DNA of 64,000 nt from Rhizophagus irregularis (Eukaryota > Glomeromycota > Glomeromycetes > Glomerales > Glomeraceae), in assembly GCF_026210795.1 (NCBI RefSeq), contig NC_089459.1, forward strand, positions 1,178,001 to 1,242,000. The letters run 5' to 3'. Under the pieces are notes generated by a model. The model was given only the letters and a program-made list of their open reading frames with translations, was not told the origin of the DNA and searched no databases. Shown one piece after another: positions 1 through 12,394 of this stretch; positions within the stretch are counted from its first letter, which is position 1, and each line of letters starts with the position of its first letter. The translations under genes were made by a program, and so were the position numbers.

Positions 1-2534
1 ATATTGGAAAATAAATTTGTTTTTTATTAAGTATTTTTTAAATTTTATAATTATTTTTTTTATTTAACTAAAACTTTTTTTTAGGATAATATACTTTAAG
101 TATAGCTAGAATTATTTTTTGAAAAAAATAACCTAATCTAAGTTTTCAAACTTTTTAATATGTCTCCTGTCATTTTTTACTCAGAGACTGAAAAGATAAT
201 ATGATAAACTAGATGATCAGATATGAAGGTGAAAATTATTTAATAGGTATTTAAAACTGTAATAAATATGTTATAAAAAATAATAAAAAGTTAACTTCAA
301 CTTTTAACAATGAAATAGCAAACTATCGAATGTAAAAAAAGTTAAAGAATACATTAATCAAAATTTTCATTATCATTAATGGCTAGAAAGCAGTTATTAT
401 GATTACTGGCATCAAAGTATTTTTTGTCTAAAATAAAAAACATACTTCCCATTGGAAAAGATAAGGAGAAAGGTATTGTAAACATGAGTTTATTCTGAAA
501 GGAATTTATAAAGACATACCTTATTTGTGATTATCATGCAGAAAAAAAGCTATATCTCTGTATTATCACATCCAATAAAGACCAAAAGTTTATTGCTCTC
601 AATATCATCTTAAACTACAATTCAAAGGTTGATCCTGAATGTAAAATAGAGATAGCTTTAGACGATACAGGTATAAAGTTATGAGAAAATATAGGGTACT
701 ACTTTTCAGGTAGGTTTATAAGCAATTATAAATATAATTACAGTGCACCTTATTATACAAGATTCTCATCACTGCCAACATACATTTTATGTCTATATTG
801 ATAACTTTCACTGTCCTCATATACTATATAAATTATTCTTTAAAATTTTAAAAAATTTCGGTTAAGTTATTTTTAAAATTAATATAATAAAATCCAATAT
901 TTTAATAAATAAACCAAAAGAAATATTAATTTTAAAAATAAAAGTATGTAGTTTAAAATTTTTGAAAATACTTTTAAAATAAGCTTTTTTTTTGAAAATT
1001 TATATAATTGATAACTTATATATTATAGATTATATAAGGTAGTGTTGTCATGGAACACGGACACGGACATTGGACAGTCCCGGACCGGATAGTTCATGTC
1101 CGGGACATTTTGTCAGCCGTTTTTCTTGTTAATTCCAGCCAAAATATTTGTCAACAGCTTGTCTGTGTCCGCAGAGTCCGCGGACTATGGACGCGGACAT
1201 AGATTTTTTGGACATCCGTATCCACAAAAAATCGCCGGTATCTAAAAAAATCCATAAAAATTTTCAACTAAAAATGAAATAACAAATTTATTGTATAAGT
1301 AAAGGTTAATCAATGGGGTGTATTGTTATATTTTTAAATAATGCTATCCTTTAAGCATTGACCATTGAATCATAGACTTACAAAAAGGGAGTCATTATTT
1401 TCATAAAAATAGTAACACAAGCTTTGGTATACAGGCACAATTACTGTTTTTTAACGAAGAAAGTTTACCAAGGTTACGTACAAGCTCAATATTTCAACAG
1501 GTATTCTTGTTAGTGGTTAGTTGACTACCTCCATCTAACCTTTGACATAATTCATCACTACAATTATTCGATGATATACTACAGATGACTTTGGATTTTT
1601 CAATCTTTATTATATAAACAAATCATAATTTACTTTGATAATTTCTTTGAGACATAGCTCTTTTAATATTATTATGTTGATATAAAATTCGGTAAAATGA
1701 TAGTAGCTTTAACTTATAGTTATTTATTACACGCTGAAAAAATTGCCTTTATTTCTTTTTGTAAATTGGTTATATTAAAACATCCGGAATTCCGGATGTC
1801 AATGAGGGATTATTTTTCAAAAATTTTTTTTTTATATATCCCAACCTCATTTGGATAATATTATAAATTAACACCCTTAATTATACATTGATCATCGACA
1901 TACACAGCATGTATTTTGATTTTGAAGTGCCTTAGCTGATAGGAATATATTCTTGAAGTTCTTCAATTGTATTTTGGTTGACTAGATTTTCTCATTGTTT
2001 TACCGTGAAAATATGAATTTGCTTCTGTAGCTGAAGTTTCTACATGAAAATTCTCCTTGTTCGTAACAATAGCCGAGGAGTTTGAACATTCATTACCTAT
2101 GAACTCTCGTCTTTAATATAGTTCAAAAAAGAAATATTATTTTAAGTATTATATTTGAATAAAATAGATTTATAAAGGGGGGATAAGAAAAATATACGTT
2201 TTCTGACAGACGCATAGGCATTAGTTGGTTTTCAGTTTCCGACGGGGCATTTCCACCTACCAGTTTCGTAAGAAGTTCCTGTTAGTATTTCGTTACAGTG
2301 ATTCTGCTATCACCGAATTTCGTATTTGAATCAGTGCCGATCATACCGGATCAGCAGTTAATAATTTACGTACAGTGTTCCGATTAGAAAAAATTTTCCT
2401 ATCTATTATGAATATCTTTTATATCTTTTCTTTTTTATCCCACTTTTCGTTCTTTCTTTTATAGGCTTTTAAATGCTAATAACAATCCAAGTTTTCTAAC
2501 CACAACTGATAGACAAAAAGAAATAACTAAGGTT
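1..2534. other. Gene-free AT-rich upstream region
   Basis: No open frame or recognisable domain was found. Two local features stand out. A GC-richer island at about 1040-1260 repeats the word GGACAC/GGACA on both strands and is partly self-complementary, so it may be the remains of a small transposon, although no matching terminal repeats were found. A perfect 20-bp palindrome lies at 1780-1799, centred on an EcoRI-like GGAATTCC core. The last ~100 bases before 2535 are the likely 5' region of the next gene. Confidence 0.5.
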
Positions 2535-4336
2535 ATGGCTTTCAAATTCAATTGGCCTGATTTTACTACTGAATTCGTTGAGCAAGCAAAGCAACTACTA
2601 ACGACAGCACTTAATAAGAGTAATAAACCAGCCAATATAGTAGATCATATTGTAGTGAAAGATTTAAACATGGGCACAAAGGTTAGGGCATGTTTTTTCA
2701 AAATAATATTTTAATATGTGATGGCATAAATTATTTACGAGAAATTTTATGTAGCCTCCTGAGTTGGAAATAATGGAAATTGGAGAATTGGCAGTTGATA
2801 AATTCAGAGGAATATTCAAACTGATATATAGCGGAGATGCCCATTTAACTTTGCAAACTAAAGTACAGGTATAAATAACATCATTTATTAATATTAAATA
2901 TAAATATAATAATTTACTTGATCATTTATATTTTATTTAAGGCAAATCCAATGAACAGTAATAAATCAGATGTAAGCATGTATACTCGGAGAGGAATTCT
3001 TGCAGCTGATCAACCTCTTGTTGTACCTATGCTACTTCGATTAAGTAATTTAAAATTACGTGGGATTATCGTATTAGTAGTCAGCAAGCAAAAAGGGATT
3101 ACACTTGTATTTAAAAATGATCCATTAGAAAAAGTAGATATTTCATCTACCTTTGATAGTATTTCTAGCATACAACGATTTTTGCAAACAGAGATTGAGA
3201 AAAGATTGAGGATAATGTTCCAGGAAGATTTACCTTCAATTGTTCATCAATTATCATTACGAAAATGGCTTAATTGTAATAAACAAAAAGAAGAAACAAC
3301 ATTTAAACAAGAACTATTAGAAAAAGATCACAACTATGACCATAGTCCTCTCCATAATTTACCTGAAAATACTCCTTATGATACAATGTCTATGCCAGAC
3401 CTTCGTTATCATACACCATTATCAACCCCAAGTTCGGAATTCTCAAGCATCTCTCCCGAATCTTCATTTTATGCGGAGGATGGTTATTCTAATATGGGAG
3501 ATCTTGACTCTCTGGATGGTTACCCAGGATGTTCTACATATTCAAATTTCGGTGATTTATTTGACCGTCAAAAGGAAGAAGGCTTAAAAGCAATATCTCA
3601 ACCGAACAAAGATCATTATTCAGATGTAAATCGTCCTCGAGTTTTTCATCGTCAACGATTTCTCGTATCTCCTAAACCTCAGAGAAGAGGTTCTTTACCA
3701 ACTTGGTTACCTTCTGTACAAGAGCAACAGTACGATGTTAGAAAACCATTAAGACGACATATACATAGTGAAGTAAAACACCCGTTATCACCAATAATAA
3801 CGGATCATTTTACTGAAACGGTCTCTCCGGCGTCAAGCTCGAATATTAATAAAGTGACAATGGCAAATCTTCAACGCCATAATCAATATCAAACTGCTGA
3901 AAGAACTCAATCTCTAGGGCATCAGAATTCTTTATTTTCATCTAATACATCAGATGACGTAACTTATAACGTTTCTTTAAGTGATTCTCATCAGCATATC
4001 AATCACAAAAGCGTTTCAGCTTCTACATTCTCATCGAATGAGCATGATGTTTTTTTACGTCAGCAAGAGATTGTTCTTCAGCCATCTGAAACATCAGTTG
4101 CTGCAAAACTTGCCACTTTGATGAATTCTAATCATACTATTTCTCCTTACACCCGTACTTTACAACATCTTACCTTTCGGTCTTTTCCACACCCAGCCAA
4201 CAAAACATTAACTAACAAACGGAAATTACCTGGTAAAGTTGTAGTTAAGAGAAATGTTTTGAGCTTTCCTAGTCTGACGACTGGGTTCGAACATTGTAAT
4301 AATAATGTTCATGATTCAAATAATAATAAAGATTAA
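2535..4336 (+). CDS. MDM34: ERMES subunit Mdm34 (mitochondrial distribution and morphology protein 34)
   Basis: This encodes the outer-membrane SMP-domain subunit of the ER-mitochondria encounter structure, which tethers the two organelles and moves phospholipids. Three exons give an open frame of 551 residues: 2535-2681, 2755-2868 and 2942-4336, with GT..AG introns of 73 bp each. The N-terminus [20 protein letters not shown], the segments [17 protein letters not shown] and [18 protein letters not shown], and then [20 protein letters not shown] are the SMP domain in the order known for Mdm34 (about residues 1-195). The remainder is a low-complexity Ser/His/Asn-rich tail, usual for this family. 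The first ATG of exon 1 is used because it matches the conserved Mdm34 start. It lies tail to tail with the bHLH gene. Family assignment is by recognition of conserved segments, not by a search. Confidence 0.93.
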
Positions 4337-4961
4337 TAGACCAAAAAAAAAATTTTAAAGGGATACAACCGATGAGATTGAATAAAAATAACGATTTGCG
4401 AGGAAGATGTTAATTTATTTAATATAATAAAAAAAGTGATGTGAGATTAACACAATTAACACATATTTCATCAATTAGAATTAGTGTATTCTAAATCTTT
4501 ATCCTACATTTTAAAACAAACTAATCTACGACAATTCAGTATACATACATATAACTCTTTGGTTAATGAATTTGTCAATGATTGCTACATTTGACAAAAC
4601 ATCTATTTTAGGTAATAATATAAGGTAAATATTTCTTTACAAAAAAAAATAAAATAAAGAAGCCTGAATCTTTATAAAAGAACGGTCGCGACTGAATCAA
4701 AGATAAAAATATTTCTAAATTGAGAATTCTCAATCAGAATAAATCTTCATATATAAAGAACCCCATGTCGGTATAAACCCAAGCTTAACCTCTAAATCAT
4801 GTTAATGATACTAATAAAAAAAGGGGAGAAATTATTATACAAAGAAATAGTAAAAGTGTAATAAAAAAAAAACCAAAAATAAATAAATCACCAATTTATT
4901 GGTTATGTTCAGGTTGATTTTGTTAGATGTTAATTGTTTTTCTTTTTTTTTCTCGCACTAG

Positions 4962-6493
4962 TCAGAAGATAAGGTCGAGTTCTCCGTCAGATGACTTATT
5001 ATATAAAGAAATGTGAAATAAGAATGTGCAATCACATGATCAAAAGTAATCAAATTTATCGTTTACATGATTACTTACCGAATCATCCACATGATCGGGT
5101 CTGTTAATTGTAAAAGTACGAATTGAATAATAATCAAATTTAAAAATTTAAATATTTGTAAATAAAGAAAGACGCAATTCAACTTACGCATCGCCTAATG
5201 TTGCCTGCAACGACTTGACTCGATCTTTTAATTCATTTTTTTGCATTAGGAGCTGTTGTATATATTCCACAGCTGAATAGTATATATATAAAAAAATCAT
5301 ATATTAGAGATAAAAGTATCAAAAAGAATCTGCAATATCCACAAATGTTAATCCTTTTGATATTACTACTATTCTATGAATATTTAAAATAAAATAAATT
5401 ACATTTTTGAAGAATCAATGCCTCGCTTCGATGACATTGACTAAGTGTTGGTACAATTTCAACTAATTGGTCAAAACCCAAACGAATGTTCTGTCGTCTT
5501 TTCTGTTCAGATGCGATATGATTTGCTTTTTTTTCTGCCTCAGTTAATAGTTCGTGATGTCCTTTTTTCCCTCTTCCTCCACGATTCGGTGCCGGTGTTG
5601 GAGGTTGAGTATTATTTGATTCTGATGTGGATGCTAATTTTGGCGATGCTGGTGTTGCTTCTGTTGTCGATGATGATCCAGTATTTAATCCAGACGGAGA
5701 AGAAGAAAGTGTAGGAATTACTGTAGATGTCGTTGAATTACTTCCTTCATCTGATTTGGATTCATTTAATGATGTATTTACGTCATTTGAATTTTTAATA
5801 GACTTTCGCCGAGAAGGAGTACGTTTTAAAGCTTGTTTTGCTACTAAATTTGATCTTGGCGGTGATTGCGATCTTTGTCTTCTATTATTAACTGTCGTTG
5901 GTTCAGTCTTTATATACAATGCTGAAGGATGGTTATTTGCGATGGATTTGACTTTTCCAGTACTATGAATATTTAATCCATTATTTAGCGATATTTGATG
6001 ATTTAAAGGATATTGCGGTTGTACATAATTATTATGAGCATGCGAAGATGTTTGATGAAAATTAGCTGTCTGAATATAGCCATGGTTTGCCGGTATGGTA
6101 ATGGAGGCGGAACCGATAGGTTGATATATATATCCACCAGTTCCAGCGTACCCAGCATTAGCATCAAAGTTAGAACCAAATCCTGCTTGAAATCCTCTTA
6201 CTGAAGTTTGAGCGTCTATGACGGTTTTCAATAACGAATTTTATAAAGGAATTGCATTAATTTTTTGCAAATTTCAAATATAAGTGATTTATACTAATTT
6301 TCAACATACCGTGAAATGAAAGACTCGCTTGACTGTGATGTGTGATATCCATCATATGATTTGGTGGTTCTTCGGTTGCGATTGTATTAAAAAATTCAGT
6401 AATAAATTTTTGATCTTGTTCAGTTAGAAGACCATCGTGTTGCATTTGTTCTGGGTATCTGAGCATACTTTCCGGGTTGGCCTGGAAGGACAT
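4962..6493 (-). CDS. bHLH transcription factor (five exons, one 22-nt microexon)
   Basis: The predicted protein of 373 residues has exons, in coding order, 6493-6310, 6200-5403, 5272-5188, 5100-5079 and 4994-4962. All junctions are GT..AG on the minus strand and phases agree throughout. The basic-helix-loop-helix domain is near the C-terminus: KKANHIASEQKRRQNIRLGF (basic region and helix 1), a loop around VPTLSQCHRS, and helix 2 EALILQKSVEYIQQLL followed by a short leucine-rich coiled segment. The rest is Gln/Asn/Ser/Thr-rich and probably disordered. The domain resembles Myc/Mlx-type and fungal Ino4-like bHLH proteins, so it should bind an E-box as a dimer, but the target is unknown. The start is the ATG at 6493, since the open frame further upstream has no ATG. 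The very short exon 4 and exon 5 add an acidic end (SSSDGELDLIF). A shorter alternative ends at a TAA directly after exon 3. It is head to head with MMM1. Confidence 0.82.
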
Positions 6494-6856
6494 TGCGTGC
6501 ACACGAGTAAAAACTGACAAAGTTCAATTTCAGCAAAAGGTTAATTAAAATTTTATGTCAGGAAGTTACCAATGTCCAATTGTTGTATAATTACAAGGTA
6601 AATGTAATTGATTTATTTGGTTTCGTAGACAATTATCGATTATTGATGTGAGGTGGGTTGATCTACTCCTAAATTAAGCTCTTCCTTCTTATGAATCTCA
6701 CGCCTTTGTACTACCAATGACAAGAAAAGTTGCTGTCATGCGTAAGTCCACGTACCAGGTAACGGGAGTATAAGCAATGTCACACCAATCAAAAAAGAGT
6801 ATATATGATTAACATTTACCAGATCAAATCTTTGCTTTCTTTCATAGCTAGTACAC
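6494..6856. promoter_or_regulatory. Shared divergent promoter region of the bHLH gene and MMM1
   Basis: These 363 bp separate the divergent start codons of the bHLH gene and MMM1 and hold no open frame. The placement means any regulatory sites here may serve both genes. No specific operator could be assigned by eye. Confidence 0.4.
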
Positions 6857-8293
6857 ATGTCTTGTGCACAATCAATTTCGCCAGAAGTGCAGAAGTATTT
6901 AGATCAAGTTGTTTCCAAACTTCCAGAAAGTAATTGGTCTTTTATGCAAGGGTTTTTTCTAGGCCAATTAACGGTTGTGATTTTGGTACTCGCTTTTATC
7001 AAATATATGTTATTAGAAGATGTTAAAAAAACCAATCTCAAGGTTGTTATTTAATATCATTAAATTTTATGTTTTTGAAAACTGATTAAGTGAAAATGTA
7101 ATCAGAATGAAAATAAAAGAGTAATGTTTTTTAGCGTCCTCTTCCTATCTCTACGCCTCTGAATACGAAAACAGCTTCATCTTCCCCAGCATCAATTATT
7201 TTATCTAAAACACTATATGATCCAGCCTCACCTGAATCGACAGCTTGGCTAAATGTCTTATTTGCACAGACTATATATCAATATAGAAATGATGCTAAAA
7301 CAGATAATCGTTTAGTGCACATAGTTGATAAAATATTGAATAGTGGAGTTAGGCCTAATTTCGTGGTGAGTCATTAAAAAAAGGGAAAAAATAGCGGATA
7401 AGATTTTAAATATATTACAAATAGGGACCCATAGAGGTTACGCGACTTGATATTGGAGAGGAATTTCCTATATTTAAAAATGCACGAATAAGACCAGCTG
7501 ATGCTCTTGGAAAAATGGTATTTAATCAAATGTGATAAAATTATATAGTTATTGTGTGTAATTGGGAAATTAATTAATTAAAAAATTATCTTATAATAAG
7601 AGAGTTGAAGTTGATTGTGATTATAGCGATCATATCACTCTTGGCATCGATACTCAAATACTTCTAAACTGGCCTAAACCAAAAATAGCCGTATTACCAA
7701 TTTCATTAGTTATATCCGTGATCAAATTTTCTGCTACGGTAAGGCAATTGAAAATAAATTTGACATAATTTGGGATACTACATTTGTAAATTTAATATAT
7801 TCAACTTATACTATACCAGAACATTGACAATGCCGCAACTAAATAATTTTAGATAACTTTGGAGATAGTGACTTCTCCGGAATCCTCATATATTTTAGTC
7901 TCGGTGTTACCAGACTTTATTCTCGAATTTAATGTCCAATCTTTAATAGGCTCACGATCCAAACTTGAGGATGTTCCTAAAATTACTCATATCATCATAT
8001 CTAAATTACGAAATGCGTTCTGCGAGAATTTTGTGTATCCTAATTTTAAAAAAATTAAGATGCCTGATTTATGGAGTCCAAATAAAAATCCCGAAAGCTC
8101 AGATGAAAATAATTTACAACAAAATTCTTATGGAGAAGAAATCAACGATACAACTAAAACCCCATCAACATTGACTGAAGGGTTAAGACAACGCAAGAAT
8201 GTTATTAAAGATTATCCGCTAGTACAAGATGCAGTGTTTCTTGCACACGATGTACAAAACACAACGCAGGCTCAGGTGTCTTCTTTTAATTAA
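6857..8293 (+). CDS. MMM1: ERMES subunit Mmm1 (maintenance of mitochondrial morphology protein 1)
   Basis: This is the ER-membrane SMP-domain anchor of the ERMES tether. Five exons (6857-7042, 7135-7365, 7425-7517, 7601-7738, 7853-8293) all break between codons and give 362 residues, a normal Mmm1 length. Residues ~25-55 contain the single membrane anchor (FMQGFFLGQLTVVILVLAFI). The SMP domain follows: SPESTAWLNVLFAQTIYQYR, GPIEVTRLDIGEEFPIF, VDCDYSDHITLGIDTQIL, EIVTSPESSYILVSVLPDF, then SLIGSRSKLEDVPKI and the conserved end FVYPNFKKIKMPDLW. The tail of ~65 residues is polar. Intron 1 has a weak donor (GTTGTT). The other donors are GTGAGT, GTATTT and GTAAGG. It is only 2.5 kb from MDM34, its partner in the same complex. 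Confidence 0.93.
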
Positions 8294-9257
8294 TGTTGAA
8301 AAACTAGGCTACTATTTATTTAAAAGTAATAAATTTTAGTTTATAATTGTTTATTATTACTATTATTGCTATTATTTTTTTTAAACATCTCTTGTATAGG
8401 TCACACTTGATATTTACTTATAACTTTCAAAATTTCGTCTATTTTTTTAAAATTTTTAATCCTCAGTTATTATTAATACAATAGAAGTTTAACTTTAGTT
8501 TATGAGATTTGGTTCGATAAGAAAATTTGCATTAAAGTAACATTTAAAAGGATTTTTTACTTAACATATATTAAAAATGTCTGGATTTTAAGTGTATTTT
8601 CAAAAGAGCTGTGTTTATTAAAACAAAAATATATCTCTGAAAAATTGCATACTGATAATATACAAATATACTGAATTTTAAGGATATTTAAAAGTTTATT
8701 AAAGTATTATTTATGGTAGTATTCATATCCAGAAAAGATTTATATAAAACCAAATGTGCAAAGGTTTATTTATATACCAATATTGCTGTTTTGGAAAAAA
8801 AGCATTAGTATATCAAATTATCAGTTTATAAAAAAAAATTTATATGATAATATAATATTATTATAAATAACATAATTAATATCAGTATAAAATATTTTAA
8901 CATATATAAACATGCAATTTTATTTTACATTTATAAAATTCAAAAAATTTATTAACAAAATTGTATTAATTATATCAATTATATATTATATTAGGGATTA
9001 GAAGTAAAATTGTATCATCAATTATATTATACATGCTGTCCAAATTATTTTGGAATGCTATAATTATAATTTGGAATGCTGCAATTATATGTAATTTATT
9101 ATGTAAAGTGCCAAAATAATTTGGAATGCCATAATTGAATTTAGAATTACAGCAGTTCAAAATAATTTGGGTAACATGTAAAAATTATATAATAATATCA
9201 GAAATTAACTATCTAATTTAGGTTACTTTAAATAATTTTTGTAATGTATTTAATTCA
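8294..9257. other. AT-rich intergenic region, no gene seen
   Basis: The sequence is very AT-rich and has only short frames. Short words such as AAAATAATTTGGAATGC recur around 9040-9170, suggesting a degraded small repeat. Nothing else could be assigned. Confidence 0.5.
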
Positions 9258-9912
9258 CTTTAATTCGTGATTTGCATAACAATCAGAGAAAATTTACGAA
9301 ATTACTATTCAATTTAGGGGAAAAAATAAAAAAGTTATTTGCGATTATATTATTTTACAGTGATTTAATTTTGATGAACATTTTTTTGTCGTGTAGCTCT
9401 CTACACCTTCTAAGGTTGCAGGCTAAACTGGTTTTTGAATTTGGCAAAACGTCTAAACCTCAGTTTTGTCAATTTTTTTATAAGAGTTTATTATAGTTTT
9501 GTCATTTCATATGATTTTTATAGTCAAGTTTCACCAAATTTTTATTAATATTTTAATATAGTTTTGTCAAGTTTTGCGTTTATTATGGAGTTTCGCCCGC
9601 AACCTTAACGCCTTCTATAAAATAAAAAAAGATCATTGAAATTGGACCAATAGAATGTGAGATAATTGCAAAATCAATTTTTTCTGGAATCTGATATGCT
9701 CTGGGAAAAATTGATTTTGTGATTATCTCACATTCTATTGTTCCAATTTTGATGATCTTTTTTTTATTTTATAGAAGATGTAAAGAATTACACGACATAA
9801 AACTTTTATCGAGATTGAATTACTGAATCACGAGATAATCGCAAAAAACGTTTTTATTTTCTTCCTAAATTTGAATAGTAATTTTCTCTGATTGTTACGT
9901 GAATCACAAATT
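9258..9912. mobile_element. Foldback (long inverted repeat) element
   Basis: The two arms of this segment are reverse complements over more than 150 bases. The outer arm (AACAATCAGAGAAAATT near 9279) pairs with AATTTTCTCTGATTGTT near 9880. An inner arm (GATCATTGAAATTGGACCAA near 9631) pairs with the stretch around 9735-9760. Such long terminal inverted repeats without an open frame mark a non-autonomous foldback transposon. A smaller hAT-type MITE (9411-9607) has inserted inside its left arm. The exact target duplication was not resolved. Confidence 0.65.
9411..9607. mobile_element. hAT-type MITE, TAAGGTTGC family, copy 1
   Basis: The element is 197 bp, with ends TAAGGTTGC and GCAACCTTA that are perfect inverted repeats. 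Its 8-bp flanks are ACACCTTC and ACGCCTTC (one mismatch), matching the 8-bp target duplication of hAT transposons. It belongs with the copies at 32166 and 36059 and interrupts the foldback element around it. Confidence 0.8.
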
Positions 9913-10403
9913 AATTAATAGAATTATTTAATGAAGATCATCCAAATTATTTAAGACCTAAATTTTTGAAATTACTTTTTTTGTTTAACCCAATACATTT
10001 GGAAGTTTATTAAATAAAGTATTAAAGGCTTAAAGCTAAATTAATTTATTTAATTATATAAGTAAAATAAAAAAACCCTCTAATATTATTAATAATCAAA
10101 CTACTTGTTATACATAAAAGCATGAATTTTTGCTCAGAAGGTAGGGTTCATTTAAAATAACCCATTCTTAACTATAATGCCCTCTTTTTTTATAAAGCAA
10201 CCATTATGACCAAAAAAGAAAAAAAATATTTAAGTTCCAGTAAAGCAAATGAGAAAAGTAATATTTCTTTAGATCACTTCTTTCACAAACTTCTAAAGAA
10301 AATAGGAATTAGGCAACCAAGTTATAGAATCTGATTAATATATAATTAAACTAAGACCAATCAGCTGTAAATCTTATATATACAAATAAACTTCAAGATC
10401 ATA

Positions 10404-10925
10404 CATCAGGAAATTTGTTTAGGCGTAATTTAATGTAATATTTCAAAGGTGGTGTAAAATTTCGAAATATTACACTAAAAACATAATATTACAAAAGTTT
10501 ATGCTCTTAAATTTGAATAATTATAGTAATTTAAGAATATCTCGCTATCTACTGATCCAATCAAGACGATCTATAGCTCATTGGAATCAGCTCATCAAGA
10601 CGGATCGAATGGTAGTAAAATCGCATTTCTACAGTTGATAGAACGCTCTATAGTATGCAGTAAAGTTTTAAATTAATAGAAAGTCATCTATCAAACGTAA
10701 AGATACGATTTTACTACCATTCGATCCGTCTTGATGAGCTGATTCCAATGAGCTATAGATCGTCTTGATTGGATCAGTAGATAGTGAGATATTCTTAAAT
10801 TACTATAATTATTCAAATTTAAGAGTATAAACTTTTGTAATATTATGTTTTTAGTGTAATATTTCGAAATTTTACACCACCTTCAAAATATTACACTAAA
10901 TTACGCCTAAACAAATTTCCTGATG
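10404..10925. mobile_element. Foldback MITE with ~220-bp arms, TA-flanked
   Basis: It begins CATCAGGAAATTTGTTTAGG and ends with its exact reverse complement. The arms pair for more than 200 bases with few mismatches around a short unpaired centre (about 10630-10700). It is flanked by TA on both sides, as expected for Tc1/mariner-type insertion. There is no open frame, so it would depend on a transposase elsewhere. Its arms contain a version of the ATTCGATCCGTCTTGATGAG module that also forms the tandem repeat at 11871-12376. Confidence 0.72.
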
Positions 10926-11051
10926 TAATTGTAGAAGATCCTATGAGAATCGTACATTGAAATAAATTTTGTTATTTATTATCAGATGTCTAGATATATA
11001 ATCAAAATAACTGGATACTAGTAGCTTTCTTAAAATACAAATAATATCCCA

Positions 11052-11186
11052 GGGTGTTTAGACCTGGTATTACAAAACTATATAAATTTTATATATGGGT
11101 GTTTGGACCCAGTGTTACAGAATAATAAAATTTTATACATGGGGTGTTTAGACCTAGTGTAACAGAATAATAAAAATTAATCTTTA
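11052..11186 (+). repeat. Three direct 45-bp repeats near the MULE left end
   Basis: Copies begin at 11052, 11097 and 11142 with GGGTGTTTAGACC or a close variant and continue into TTACAGAATAATAAAATTTT. Subterminal direct repeats of the terminal sequence are common in Mutator-like elements and may be transposase binding sites (inference). Confidence 0.6.
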
Positions 11187-11265
11187 TTTGTAGTACATTG
11201 TTTACAATTACAATTGTTTTTGCTTTTACTCTTTGATTTTTCGTTAAATTTTACATTCTGTAATA

Positions 11266-11709
11266 ATGTCTTATAACAACTGCATTAAAAACACTATGGA
11301 TGTTTTTGCATATGAACAAAATGCTACTTCAACGCATCATGTGATACACATCAGTTTTATATTCATTCTTCATTGAATTTTCGTTATCTAACTAAGTAAT
11401 AAGTGGTTTTATTTCTTTTTTAATAGTCTATTGATTCATACCTGTCAACATTTGATAACACTTTACAAGATAAAGTTCTAGATACAAATGAACAATATAC
11501 AAATCTCACATCATATGTACAATACACTACTCCAACACACTTCGCGTCATATATTGCTCCAGATGAACAGTATGCTGATGATGTTCTAACATACCTAACA
11601 TCATACACTCCAGATAAATATGCTGCTACTCTGGCACACTTCATATCAAATATTAATGATACTGCTTTGACACAAGTCACATCATTTGTTACTCCAGATG
11701 CTGATGATA
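11266..11709 (+). pseudogene. N-terminal part of FAR1/MULE transposase, split by insertion
   Basis: The open stretch starts at ATG 11266, has a probable intron at about 11340-11426 and then runs from 11427 to the end of this feature. The protein is rich in repeated motifs of the form QYxxPTxFxSYxxP (for example QYTTPTHFASYIAPDEQY). The frame stops where the pogo-like element enters after GATGATA. Joining 11709 to 21823 across the insertion restores the frame and adds another copy of the same motif (QYVSPTYFMSY), which shows that both parts were one exon. The intron phase at 11340 is uncertain. The remainder of the gene is at 21823-24545. Confidence 0.65.
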
Positions 11710-11870
11710 CAGTCAACTCTCTTTATAGTCACACATTTGGGACAGTCCATATTTGGTGATTATAAAGAGATGTGACTATATAAAAAATTCCTTATATTTG
11801 TATATCATAATTCCGGCCAAAAATTAATATAATTTTAGCCAGAATTATACTTAAAACTTTATTGTATCAT

Positions 11871-12376
11871 AACTTCGCCAATATTAATCGTAGAGAGATG
11901 ATCGTACCGCCATTCGATTCGTCTTGATGAGACGGTTCTAATGGTATAAAATACGTCGAAATCCAATCACTAGATTAATAATTTCCAAAATTAAAAATAT
12001 ATTAATGGTTTTTGTGTAATAACTCTGCCAATATTGATCCTAGAAAGGCGATCTTACTACCATTCGATTCGTCTTGATGAGACAAATCTAATGGTATAAG
12101 ATACATCGAAATCCAATCACTAGATCAATTTCCAAAATTAAAAAATATTAAATGGTTTTTAAGTAATAACTCCGTCAATATTGATCACAGAGAGATGAGC
12201 TTACCACCATTCGATTCGTCTCGATGAGGCGATTCCAACGAGCTATAAATCGTCTTTTTACAATCACTAGGTACCGAGAAATCTAGCAAAATGTTAAATG
12301 GTGCAGTAAACGTAAATCAAGAAATATTATAATGCCGATGCTTAACATTTTGTTGAATAACTCGTCAGCCAGTGAT
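11871..12376 (+). repeat. Tandem repeat of ~150-190 bp, four units
   Basis: Units start at 11871, 12021, 12168 and 12359, each with AACT followed by TCNGCCAATATTGATC or a close variant. Each complete unit contains CCATTCGATTCGTCTTGATG. The fourth unit breaks at 12377 and resumes at 21533 (ACCACCATTCGATTCGTCTC), so the retroelements between are a later insertion in this unit. Confidence 0.8.
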
Positions 12377-12394
12377 CGGAAAAGGATAAAACTG

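Noticed and set aside
1040-1260. hAT element starting TAGTGTTGTCA
   Set aside because: No matching right end or 8-bp duplication was found downstream.
11420-11716. A minus-strand cysteine-rich protein
   Set aside because: It is the reverse of the plus-strand MULE N-terminus, which has repeated motifs and joins the rest of that gene.
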